Source: JBDLSY01 sp043777895
Lineage (GTDB): Bacteria; Pseudomonadota; Gammaproteobacteria; Burkholderiales; Burkholderiaceae_C
Direction: 5' to 3'
NCBI GenBank assembly: GCA_043777895.1
Contig: JAYWHD010000044.1
Span: 1-32,262, forward strand
Length of the DNA stretch: 32,262 bases
The position numbers were made by a program, and so were the translations under genes. Below are positions 24,900-32,262 of the stretch, one piece after another. How positions within the stretch are numbered: the stretch's first letter is position 1; every line of letters begins with the position of its first letter. The notes under the pieces are model-generated. The model was not told the origin of the DNA. It saw nothing but the letters and a program-made list of their open reading frames with translations, and did not search any database.

Positions 24900-25859
24900 A
24901 TGTCTGTCGCTGTCGTTAAACCATGGAAAACCAGCCGTATCGGTGGCACTCAATTGCTTATTGTAGGGTGTGGTGATGTAGGATTACGCTTGTTAAAGCA
25001 AATTCAATCAAAAAAAATTAATAATACTCATTTTAATGTAGTGGCTTTAGGGCGAACACCTATTTTAATTAATCAAACAGTCAATACTACTATACGGTTC
25101 GCTTCGGTTGATTTAGATGATAAAACAGCACATTTAAATACCTTGCGGCGTTATGCAACGATTTCCCCGTGGGTTATTTACCTTGCACCGCCTAATGGTG
25201 AGGGACTAGATGATAGCCGTATGCAACGGTTTTTAGCGTGTGCGGCTTCACCGACTACACGGATTAAAAAGTTAATTTATGTCAGTACTACAGGGGTATA
25301 TGGTGTGGCTCACGGTGTATGGGTGAATGAGACTTCACTATTAAAAGCACAAGAACCGCGTGCAATACGCCGTATTGCTGCTGAACGCCGCTTAAAAAAT
25401 AGTGCTATTTCTCATATCAGTATACTAAGAGCTCCCGGTATTTATGCCGATGACCGTTTGCCGATACAGCGGTTAAAAAACCGTTTACCTACATTTATTG
25501 ATGCCGATGATGTACCGACTAATCATATTCACGCTGATGATTTGGCTAGAATATGTTGGTTAGCTGTGTTTAAATCGCGTAACCGCCGTACATATAACGC
25601 TGCTGATGGCGTTCCTATGATGCACTCCCAGTACTTAAAAGCCGTTGCACAACGTTTTGATTTGCCTGAACCTGTGCAGTTACCGCGTGAAGCCGTGCAA
25701 GCAGCATTAAGCCCAATTGCGTGGAGTATGTTGTCAAGTGCTAGGCGTATTGACAGTTCGCGTTTACGCAATGAATGGCGTATCCAGTTGCAATACCCAA
25801 ATATGCTAGATTTTTTATCTAAAATAAATATAAATATTGTAAATAAATATTGTAAATAA
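24900..25859 (+). CDS. Atypical NAD-dependent epimerase/dehydratase (SDR superfamily, YeeZ-like)
   Basis: 319 residues. An N-terminal Rossmann motif LLIVGCGDVGLRLL (Gly23, Gly25, Gly28) is followed by LGRTP, YLAPPNGEG, YVSTTGVYG and VPTNHIHADDLAR, the pattern of extended SDR proteins. The Tyr of VYG is not followed by the usual YxxxK lysine, as in atypical SDR members, so catalysis is uncertain. The C-terminus turns into AT-rich repeat (KININIVNKYCK). It is divergent from the flavoenzyme gene with 2 bp between start codons; no alternative start fits, because the Rossmann motif begins close to the ATG. The substrate is unknown. Confidence 0.8.
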   Translation: MSVAVVKPWKTSRIGGTQLLIVGCGDVGLRLLKQIQSKKINNTHFNVVALGRTPILINQTVNTTIRFASVDLDDKTAHLNTLRRYATISPWVIYLAPPNGEGLDDSRMQRFLACAASPTTRIKKLIYVSTTGVYGVAHGVWVNETSLLKAQEPRAIRRIAAERRLKNSAISHISILRAPGIYADDRLPIQRLKNRLPTFIDADDVPTNHIHADDLARICWLAVFKSRNRRTYNAADGVPMMHSQYLKAVAQRFDLPEPVQLPREAVQAALSPIAWSMLSSARRIDSSRLRNEWRIQLQYPNMLDFLSKININIVNKYCK

Positions 25860-25861
25860 AT

Positions 25862-25908
25862 AATGCTTAGAATCAGGATTTTTAAGATTAAAGGATAAAA
25901 CAGGATTT
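25862..25908. repeat. Interspersed repeat copy 1 (upstream of htpG)
   Basis: About 47 bp matching copy 2 at 29411 with two mismatches; the first 31 bases are identical. It begins AATGCTTAGAATCAGG, right after the SDR stop codon. Its right side dissolves into the 8-bp repeat that follows. Confidence 0.88.
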
Positions 25909-25910
25909 AA

Positions 25911-25953
25911 AAAATATAAAAATATAAAAATATAAAAATATAAAAATATAAAA
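25911..25953. repeat. 8-bp tandem repeat (AAAATATA) upstream of htpG
   Basis: About five units of AAAATATA, directly after repeat copy 1 and 12 bp before the heat-shock -35 box. In copy 2 the matching position reads AAAATCCTAAAAATCT, so the array may have grown from the interspersed repeat. Confidence 0.88.
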
Positions 25954-25964
25954 GCTTATAAAAC

Positions 25965-25989
25965 CTTGAAAAACGCGATTTTGCCCTCA
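25965..25989 (+). promoter_or_regulatory. Sigma-32-like heat-shock promoter of htpG
   Basis: CTTGAA at 25965-25970, a 13-bp spacer and CCCTCA at 25984-25989. Expected start near 25996, giving a leader of about 85 nt before the ATG at 26082. Confidence 0.62.
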
Positions 25990-26081
25990 AAACAAAGAAG
26001 CTTTACCGTTTCTTAAGTGTTTAAGCATTTAATCGCCGTTTAACCGCCTAAGTATTTAATTTTACTTTTTAAGGATATATT

Positions 26082-27989
26082 ATGACTGAAACCGTTACTG
26101 CAACCACTGCTAATAATACCCACGCGTTCCAAGCAGAAGTCAAGCAATTATTGAACTTGATGATTCACTCGCTGTATTCAAACCGCGAGATTTTTTTGCG
26201 TGAATTGATTTCTAATGCCAGTGATGCCTTAGATAAACGCCGCTTTTTAGCTTTGAGTGATGCTTCATTAGGCGGTGATGAAGCCGCTATACGTTTATCA
26301 TTTGATAGCGAGGCAAAAACAATTACTGTAGTTGATACAGGTATTGGTATGGACGCTAGCGATGCCCAGTCGCATTTAGGCACAATTGCTAAAAGTGGCA
26401 CTAAAGAATTTTTTGGGCAATTGTCAGGCGACCAACAAAAAGATGCAGGTTTAATTGGACAATTTGGAGTAGGCTTTTACAGTGCCTTTATTGTCGCTAA
26501 ACAAGTGATTGTACGTAGCCGTAAAGCAGGACAACCCGCTGATGCAGCCATTGAATGGAGCAGTGAAGGGCAGGGCGAGTATACGCTAAATACCATTAGT
26601 AAAGAAGAAATTGGTACAGAAATTGTCTTATATTTGCGTGATGATAGCCGCGATGATGCCACCGATGCAACTGAATTTGCTAACCGCTGGAAGCTATCTG
26701 CCTTAATCAAAAAATACTCTAACCATATCGCCTTTCCTATTCAAATGCTGAAAGAAGATTGGGACGAAACGACTAATGCTTTGGTACAAACGGCTGAATG
26801 GGAAACTGTTAATGAAGCCAGTAGCTTATGGACACGGTCTAAAAATGATTTAACCGAAGCCGACTACCATAGTTTTTATGCAAGTTTGTCTTATGACCAA
26901 GATACACCGTTAGCATATACACATAACCGTGTAGAAGGACGTAGCGAATATACACAGTTACTCTATATTCCAAAAAAAGCAAGCTTTGATTTATGGGACA
27001 GAGAACACGTCGCTAACGTAAAACTGTATGTTAAGCGTGTGTTTATTATGGATGATGCTAAAGCATTGATGCCTAGTTATTTACGGTTTGTCAAAGGGTT
27101 AATTGATAGCAATGATTTGCCGCTCAATGTATCGCGTGAATTGTTACAAGAAAGCCGCGATGTTAAAGCGATTCGTGAAGGTTCAACTAAGCGAATTTTA
27201 ACTATGTTAGAAGATTTAGCGGCTAATAAAATAGAGGATTACACCCAGTTTTATACTGCGTTTGGTACTTTGTTAAAAGAAGGTGTCGGCGAAGATTTTG
27301 CCAATAAAGACCGCATTGCTAAATTATTGCGATTTACTAGCACCACACAAGACCGCACTAGTTTTGCTGAATACCTAACCCGTATGAAGCCTGAACAAAC
27401 ACAAATTTATGTCATTACTGCGGATACTTTGGCAGCCGCTAAAACCAATCCACAGTTAGAAGGATTTAAGAAAAAAGGCGTAGAAGTTTTATTATTGACC
27501 GACCGTGTTGATGAGTGGATGTTATCGCATTTACAGGACTTTGAAGGCAAGCCCATTACCAATGTAACCAAAGGTTCGGCGGGTTTAGACAGTTTACAAG
27601 ATGAGGCCGAAAAAGCAGAAGCAGCGAAAATAGCTGAAGATTTAAAACCTTTGGTTGAATCGATTAAGCTTGCTTTAGGTGATGCAGTCAAAGAAGTACG
27701 CACGACTACGCGTTTAACCGACAGTGCGGCCTGTTTAGTTGTCGAAGATGGCGATATGAGTGGACATTTAGCCAGAATGCTAAAACAAGCAGGGCAAGCG
27801 GCTCCAGTTAATAAACCTATTTTAGAGATTAATCCTAAGCACGCTTTAGTTACACGTATGCAAAATGATGTCAATCAACTACCCGCATTGGCACAGTTAT
27901 TGTTAGACCACGCAACTTTAGCTGAAGGTGGACAGTTAGAAGACCCCGCAGCTTATGTACAACGTATGCAAGCTTTGTTGTTAGCGTAA
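26082..27989 (+). CDS. htpG: Hsp90-family chaperone HtpG
   Basis: ATP-dependent cytoplasmic chaperone. The 635-residue protein has the complete GHKL ATPase domain: REIFLRELISNASDALDK, DTGIGM, GTIAKSGTKEF and GQFGVGFYSAF. The middle domain shows LPLNVSRELLQE, with its catalytic Arg in the same stretch. The C-terminal dimer domain carries the DSAACLVVEDGDMSGHLARML region. The length equals that of other proteobacterial HtpG. AAGGA lies 7 nt before the ATG. It is preceded by a sigma-32-like promoter and followed by a strong terminator, so it is probably a single-gene heat-shock unit. Confidence 0.97.
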   Translation: MTETVTATTANNTHAFQAEVKQLLNLMIHSLYSNREIFLRELISNASDALDKRRFLALSDASLGGDEAAIRLSFDSEAKTITVVDTGIGMDASDAQSHLGTIAKSGTKEFFGQLSGDQQKDAGLIGQFGVGFYSAFIVAKQVIVRSRKAGQPADAAIEWSSEGQGEYTLNTISKEEIGTEIVLYLRDDSRDDATDATEFANRWKLSALIKKYSNHIAFPIQMLKEDWDETTNALVQTAEWETVNEASSLWTRSKNDLTEADYHSFYASLSYDQDTPLAYTHNRVEGRSEYTQLLYIPKKASFDLWDREHVANVKLYVKRVFIMDDAKALMPSYLRFVKGLIDSNDLPLNVSRELLQESRDVKAIREGSTKRILTMLEDLAANKIEDYTQFYTAFGTLLKEGVGEDFANKDRIAKLLRFTSTTQDRTSFAEYLTRMKPEQTQIYVITADTLAAAKTNPQLEGFKKKGVEVLLLTDRVDEWMLSHLQDFEGKPITNVTKGSAGLDSLQDEAEKAEAAKIAEDLKPLVESIKLALGDAVKEVRTTTRLTDSAACLVVEDGDMSGHLARMLKQAGQAAPVNKPILEINPKHALVTRMQNDVNQLPALAQLLLDHATLAEGGQLEDPAAYVQRMQALLLA

Positions 27990-28124
27990 ATATTAAAAGT
28001 TAAGGTTTGAGGTATTGCTACTTTGAGAAGATTTAGCCATAGAAAAGGCTATATTTAAGTAATAATAGCATTGATAAATACTAAAAAAATACTAAAAAAT
28101 ACTAAACTTTAATTGTTTTGCTTT

Positions 28125-28164
28125 AAAACTGGTATAAAACGATATGTTTTGTACCAGTTTTTTT
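28125..28164 (+). terminator. Intrinsic terminator of htpG
   Basis: 16-bp stem 28125-28140 with 28146-28161 (one T-G pair) around a GATAT loop, ending in a run of seven T residues. It ends 24 bp before the next ATG. Confidence 0.92.
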
Positions 28165-28187
28165 ATTCTAAATAATACGTAAATCTA

Positions 28188-29402
28188 ATGTCTAAATCAT
28201 CTAAATCCTCTTCAAAAAACGACAAAATACTGAATCAACGTGCACTCACTGAACAGTTAGTTGTGGCAGCCACTACAGCGTGTAATACCGTATCGGGTAG
28301 GTCTAATCGCGTTGCACCCGTCTGTGAAATGATTATGCATGCCTTAAGTATGAATAAAGATGGCGTATTATTTAACGCTTTAGAAATGTTATGGGAGCAA
28401 AATACAATAGCGTATGAATTATTAGCAGATTGTATAGAGTTTTGTGTACAAACCACTTTGAGTGCTGATGGCAAAGTCAGTACTTTATTGGCGATTCCTG
28501 TTTTAGTATGGAGCAGTAATGCTTTGCCTTCAGGTGTATTAGATACCGCCAGTGTGCTTGCCTTAAGCAAGGTAGTTCATCAACATTGGCTAACGGACGC
28601 TACCGAAGTTCATATTAGTCATACTTTATATACCCCAGATAATTTACCCGATGGTTTTTATGATACGCATCAATTGGCACATACCTATTTTGTACAGGCT
28701 ATTAAGGGGCAAAGTTTAGCATCAAATTTTAAACCACAGCCCTTAGATGAAACAGAACATCATCATAATGCGGGTAACCACGCTTTAGCCGATAACCGTT
28801 TTCTACTGTTAGTGGTACGCCATCTCCCTGACAATAGCCCCATTAAACTGTTATTAAATCAAGAAAATAAGCCTGATATAGCTTTGCAAGAATCATTATG
28901 GCGTGAAATAGCCCATAAAGTCCTTGCGGATTATTTTGTTGGGTGTGCTTATGATGTAATGCCGCCGCAGCCTTATTACGAAGCTAACCGCAATGCTGAA
29001 CTCGCGATTCGTGGTTTTAGTTTGCACGCGGCTATTTTGACATTAATGACTCAAATGGAGGTAACTGCCGATGATTTAAGGGTGGTTATTGGGGCATGTT
29101 ACAGTTCACAGTTTGAGGAATACAGAATCAGTTTATTACTTAATAAAGACGATGAAACCGTTTTACAAGGCATCACTTGGCCATTATTGGGGCGTGAAGA
29201 GTTACAAGAAGATTTATTAGAAGAAATATTGGCACATTTAAAGGCTTTAAACATTCACCGTATTCGCTTGTTGGAAGACACTATTCCTATGGAGTACTGT
29301 GATGACTGCGAAACACCTTTGTTTCCTGATACTGAAGGCGATATGGTGCATATTACACCGCCTGATGACGAAGTTAATCCTTCACGTTACGTTGTACATT
29401 GA
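28188..29402 (+). CDS. DUF2863 family protein
   Basis: 404 residues, resembling the DUF2863 family of Burkholderiales: a helical N-terminal region, LLAIPVLVWSSNALPSG around residues 100-117, and an acidic C-terminus with CDDCETPLFPDTEGDMVH. There is no signal peptide, membrane segment or catalytic motif, and no function is assigned. It starts with a Ser/Lys-rich stretch (SKSSKSSSKN). Since the htpG terminator lies just upstream, it needs its own promoter or readthrough. Confidence 0.78.
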   Translation: MSKSSKSSSKNDKILNQRALTEQLVVAATTACNTVSGRSNRVAPVCEMIMHALSMNKDGVLFNALEMLWEQNTIAYELLADCIEFCVQTTLSADGKVSTLLAIPVLVWSSNALPSGVLDTASVLALSKVVHQHWLTDATEVHISHTLYTPDNLPDGFYDTHQLAHTYFVQAIKGQSLASNFKPQPLDETEHHHNAGNHALADNRFLLLVVRHLPDNSPIKLLLNQENKPDIALQESLWREIAHKVLADYFVGCAYDVMPPQPYYEANRNAELAIRGFSLHAAILTLMTQMEVTADDLRVVIGACYSSQFEEYRISLLLNKDDETVLQGITWPLLGREELQEDLLEEILAHLKALNIHRIRLLEDTIPMEYCDDCETPLFPDTEGDMVHITPPDDEVNPSRYVVH

Positions 29403-29410
29403 TTATAAAC

Positions 29411-29501
29411 AATGCTTAGAATCAGGATTTTTAAGATTAAAAGATAAAACAAGATTTTAAAATCCTAAAAATCTATACATTCTGAAAATCTTGATTCAGA
29501 C
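29411..29501. repeat. Interspersed repeat copy 2 (upstream of the restriction-modification gene)
   Basis: The left end matches copy 1 over 47 bp. This copy is longer and its right end (AAAATCTTGATTCAGAC, 29485-29501) is an imperfect complement of its left end (GAATCAGGATTTTT), so it is an inverted-repeat element. TTTTT follows, so it may also end transcription from the DUF2863 gene. Confidence 0.8.
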
Positions 29502-29559
29502 TTTTTATTTTAAGATTTAAGAAACATATTTTTTAATAGTTTTAATTGTGAGCAAAATA

Positions 29560-32262
29560 ATGAATGTACAGCAATATGTGAGTCATATTAATGAACGCTA
29601 TCAACGCGGTAATGCAACCGAACACACGTTTCGTGGCGATTTACAACAACTATTAGAATATTTACTGCCTGATATTGCGGTAACAAATGAACCAAAGCGG
29701 CAATTATGTGGTGCACCTGACTATATTTTGACTAAAAATGATATTCCGATAGGGTTTATTGAAGCTAAAGATATTGGCGATAAAGACCTTGCTGGAATTA
29801 AAAAAATAGGCAATAAAGAACAATTTGACCGTTACAAAGCCTCATTAAGTAATTTGATTTTTACCGACTATTTAAATTTTCATTTTTATAAAGATGGCGT
29901 ATTTATCACAAACATTTCAATTGCAGCAATAATAGAAAAAGATATTAAACCGCTGCCTGACAATTTTGCAAAGTTCACGCATTTAATCAAAGATTTTGCG
30001 AACCATCACGGGCAAACCATCAACAGCTCAAAAAAATTGGCAGAAATGATGGCAGGCAAAGCACGTTTGTTGTCTGATGTCATTGAAAAAGCTTTGAACA
30101 GTGATGAATACAATAACGAAAACAGTACGCTTAAAGACCAAATGAATGCGTTTAAGCAAGTATTGATTCACGATATTACCGCTAAGGGCTTTGCTGATGT
30201 GTACGCTCAAACCATTGCTTATGGTATGTTTGCCGCCCGTTTGCACGATTCCACTTTAGATACATTTAGTCGGCAAGAAGCCGCTGAACTGATTCCAAAA
30301 TCAAATCCATTTTTACGTAAATTATTTGGTTATATTGCAGGGCCTGACATTGATGACCGTATTAAATGGATTGTTGATGGCTTGGTTGATATATTTTTAG
30401 CGTGTAATGTGGCCGATATTTTAAAAAGTTATGGCAAAAATACAAAGATGGAAGACCCAATTATCCACTTTTATGAAAACTTTTTAACTGAATATGACCC
30501 AGTATTAAGAAAAGCCAGAGGCGTTTGGTATACGCCCCAGCCTGTTGTTAATTTTATTGTGCGTGCAGTAGATGAGGTTTTGAAAACAGATTTTGATTTA
30601 TCGCAAGGTTTAGCGGACACCAGTAAAATAAAAATAAACCTTGATATTCAAGGTAAAAAAGTAGAGCAGGCAGTTCACAAAGTGCAAATATTAGACCCTG
30701 CCACAGGCACAGGTACTTTTTTAGCTGAAACCATTAAACACATTCATAAAAAATTTAAGGGGCAGCAAGGTATTTGGAGCAATTACGTTGAAAGCCATTT
30801 ATTGCCTCGTTTAAACGGTTTTGAATTATTAATGGCTAGTTATGCGATGGCACACTTGCAATTAGAATTGTTATTGACTGAAACGGGCTATAAATCCAGT
30901 ACAAACAGTTTAAACCAACGCCTTAAAGTGTATTTAACCAATAGTTTAGAAGAATACCACCCAGACACAGGCACATTGTTTACCAGCTGGTTAAGTGCCG
31001 AAGCCAATGAAGCCAATCATATTAAGCGTGATACGCCCGTGATGTGCATTATGGGCAACCCGCCGTATAGTGTAAGTAGTAATAATAAAAGTGAATGGAT
31101 TGAAAAATTAACTCTTGATTATAAGAAAAATTTGAATGAGAGAAATATACAACCACTTTCAGACGATTATATAAAATTTATACGATTTGGACAGCACTTT
31201 ATAGAAAAAAATGGAAGTGGCGTTCTAGCATATATTTCTAATAATAGCTTTATTGATGGCACAATTCACAAGCAAATGCGAAAATATTTGTTAGAAGGTT
31301 TTGATAAATTATATATTATTGATTTACATGGTAATTCAAGAAAAAAAGAAACTTGCCCAGATGGTTCAATAGACCAAAATGTGTTTGATATTATGCAAGG
31401 TGTTTCTATAAATATTTTTGTTAAAACACCGAAAAAATTCCCCTCCTCTGGAGGGGTGTCCGCAGGACGGGGTGGTTTAGCCCAAGTGTTTCATTATGAT
31501 TTATATGGCAAACGTGATTTTAAATATGATTTTTTATCTGACAACTGTTTAAAAACGATTGATTTTAAAGAGCTACCTAATATTGCACCTAATTATTTTT
31601 TTGTTAATAAAAATTTTAGTCATTTAAAAGATTTTGAAGCTTTTATAGATTTAAGAAAACTTTTTATTGCTAACTCAATTGGAATAGCTACAGGAAATGA
31701 TGATGAGCTTGTTTCTATTGATAAAATAAATATTGAGAACAAATATTCAAAAGCTACACCATTTTATTATCGCCCTTTTGATATTAGATATACTATTTTT
31801 GATAATAGTATTTTACAAAGAGCAAGATTTAAATTAATGAATAATTATGTTTTAGGCGAAAATTTGGGTTTAAATATAGTTAGACAGTCAAAACAAAAAG
31901 GGTTGGAAGCTCTTATTTCTAAAAAAATTTCTTGTAAACATTTAATTACTGGTGAAACATATAATTTCCCTCTCTACCTTTACCCCGACACCAACGGGCA
32001 GCAGAGTATTACCACCCCGCCCTGCGGGCACCCCTCCAAAGGAGGGGAATTTAAAAGCGATGAATGCGGAGGGGAATTTAATGGCAGTAAAAGTACAAAC
32101 GTTTTTAGAACACCTAATTTAAATGCAGAGATTGTTAAGAAAATAGCAGAACAATTGGGCTTACACTTTGTTAATGAAAAGCTATTTAATTCCCCTCCTT
32201 TGGAGGGGTGCCCGCAGGGCGGGGTGGTAAAAAACAATGAGCAATCTTATAGCCTTTCCGCT
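29560..32262 (+). CDS. Fused restriction-modification enzyme (type IIG / ISP-like), 3' end outside the window
   Basis: Open for 901 codons to the window edge with no frameshift. It joins restriction and N6-adenine methylation in one chain. The N-terminal PD-(D/E)XK nuclease has Asp54, Glu68 and Lys70 (FIEAKD). A helical spacer follows (about 140-340). The gamma-type methyltransferase has motif I DPATGTGTF (379-387) and motif IV NPPY (500-503). The C-terminal part is a target-recognition region. No helicase motifs are seen, unlike true type ISP enzymes. An in-frame GTG at 29548 is an alternative start; no Shine-Dalgarno is visible. Three palindromic GC-rich elements are translated within it, at residues about 626-639, 818-831 and 877-890. 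Their sites look like loops, since recognisable sequence resumes on both sides. The gene is probably acquired. Confidence 0.88.
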   Translation, partial: MNVQQYVSHINERYQRGNATEHTFRGDLQQLLEYLLPDIAVTNEPKRQLCGAPDYILTKNDIPIGFIEAKDIGDKDLAGIKKIGNKEQFDRYKASLSNLIFTDYLNFHFYKDGVFITNISIAAIIEKDIKPLPDNFAKFTHLIKDFANHHGQTINSSKKLAEMMAGKARLLSDVIEKALNSDEYNNENSTLKDQMNAFKQVLIHDITAKGFADVYAQTIAYGMFAARLHDSTLDTFSRQEAAELIPKSNPFLRKLFGYIAGPDIDDRIKWIVDGLVDIFLACNVADILKSYGKNTKMEDPIIHFYENFLTEYDPVLRKARGVWYTPQPVVNFIVRAVDEVLKTDFDLSQGLADTSKIKINLDIQGKKVEQAVHKVQILDPATGTGTFLAETIKHIHKKFKGQQGIWSNYVESHLLPRLNGFELLMASYAMAHLQLELLLTETGYKSSTNSLNQRLKVYLTNSLEEYHPDTGTLFTSWLSAEANEANHIKRDTPVMCIMGNPPYSVSSNNKSEWIEKLTLDYKKNLNERNIQPLSDDYIKFIRFGQHFIEKNGSGVLAYISNNSFIDGTIHKQMRKYLLEGFDKLYIIDLHGNSRKKETCPDGSIDQNVFDIMQGVSINIFVKTPKKFPSSGGVSAGRGGLAQVFHYDLYGKRDFKYDFLSDNCLKTIDFKELPNIAPNYFFVNKNFSHLKDFEAFIDLRKLFIANSIGIATGNDDELVSIDKINIENKYSKATPFYYRPFDIRYTIFDNSILQRARFKLMNNYVLGENLGLNIVRQSKQKGLEALISKKISCKHLITGETYNFPLYLYPDTNGQQSITTPPCGHPSKGGEFKSDECGGEFNGSKSTNVFRTPNLNAEIVKKIAEQLGLHFVNEKLFNSPPLEGCPQGGVVKNNEQSYSLSA
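31436..31476 (+). repeat. Double-hairpin palindromic element, copy R1, in frame
   Basis: 41 bp. CCCCTCC-TCT-GGAGGGG then GTCC-GCA-GGAC. It is read as PSSGGVSAGRGG. Compared with R3 it has a C-to-T and a G-to-A change that keep the second stem paired. Confidence 0.92.
32011..32051 (-). repeat. Double-hairpin palindromic element, copy R2, reverse orientation, in frame
   Basis: Exact reverse complement of R3 over 41 bp. It is read as TTPPCGHPSKGGEF. Its last 12 bases (GGAGGGGAATTT, 32041-32052) recur at 32068-32079, a 27-bp spaced duplication. Confidence 0.93.
32188..32228 (+). repeat. Double-hairpin palindromic element, copy R3, in frame
   Basis: 41 bp. CCCCTCC-TTT-GGAGGGG then GCCC-GCA-GGGC, ending GGGGTGGT. 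It is read as NSPPLEGCPQGGVV, a reading phase different from R1. Confidence 0.93.

Noticed and set aside
31980..32237. 85-codon antisense frame across the palindromic elements
   Set aside because: It is open mainly because the elements lack stops on both strands; the sense gene is far longer and has domain support.

Overview
The window looks like an AT-rich chromosome segment of a betaproteobacterium, most likely of the order Burkholderiales. The lineage call rests on gene content: a PhaM-family protein, a DUF2863 protein, a BPSS1780-type membrane protein, a glucoseen-reductase-like ferredoxin oxidoreductase, MetZ, type II ThrB and an hpnCDE squalene operon. Base composition is unusually AT-rich for that order, and short tandem repeats are everywhere. 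This could fit a host-associated or otherwise drifted genome, but lifestyle cannot be read from the window.

Layout. 1-1532 (minus): 5' part of glyS, orn and a two-CBS-domain protein, the last two overlapping. 1748-5597: rlmD (+) converges on dgkA (-), followed by pyrF and an exported NlpC/P60 peptidase (+). 5598-6224 is a long, structured leader before the DEAD-box helicase gene rhlE. 7969-11244 (minus) is the hpnC-hpnD-hpnE operon that makes squalene from farnesyl diphosphate. Then come tRNA-Leu(TAG), adk, and a plus-strand run: metZ, a two-nuclease fusion (Cas4-like plus DEDDy exonuclease, DUF2779 type), thrB and a BPSS1780-family membrane protein. metZ and thrB sit at the homoserine branch point. 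18013-22453 carries a divergent GH31-like protein, a c-type cytochrome and the flavoprotein of flavocytochrome c sulfide dehydrogenase, so sulfide oxidation is likely, and a PhaM-like protein. tRNA-Asn(GTT) and grpE follow, then an oxidoreductase and an atypical SDR whose start codons lie head to head 2 bp apart, then htpG and a DUF2863 protein. The window ends inside a fused restriction-modification gene that is open for 901 codons.

Most unusual signal. The restriction-modification gene contains three copies of a 41-bp GC-rich double-hairpin element (31436-31476, 32011-32051, 32188-32228). They lie in two orientations and three different readings, and each is translated without a stop. The consensus element has no stop codon in any of its six frames, and one copy carries a compensatory base-pair change in a stem. 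It behaves like a protein-tolerated palindromic mobile repeat, comparable in logic to Rickettsia palindromic elements.

Other signals: the heat-shock genes htpG and grpE share a sigma-32-like promoter of the same architecture (CTTGAA-N13-CCCTYA). Tandem repeats have 7-, 8- or 10-bp units between genes, but multiples of three inside genes, where they encode Asn/Lys/Asp-rich linkers. A ~47-bp interspersed repeat occurs upstream of htpG and upstream of the restriction-modification gene.
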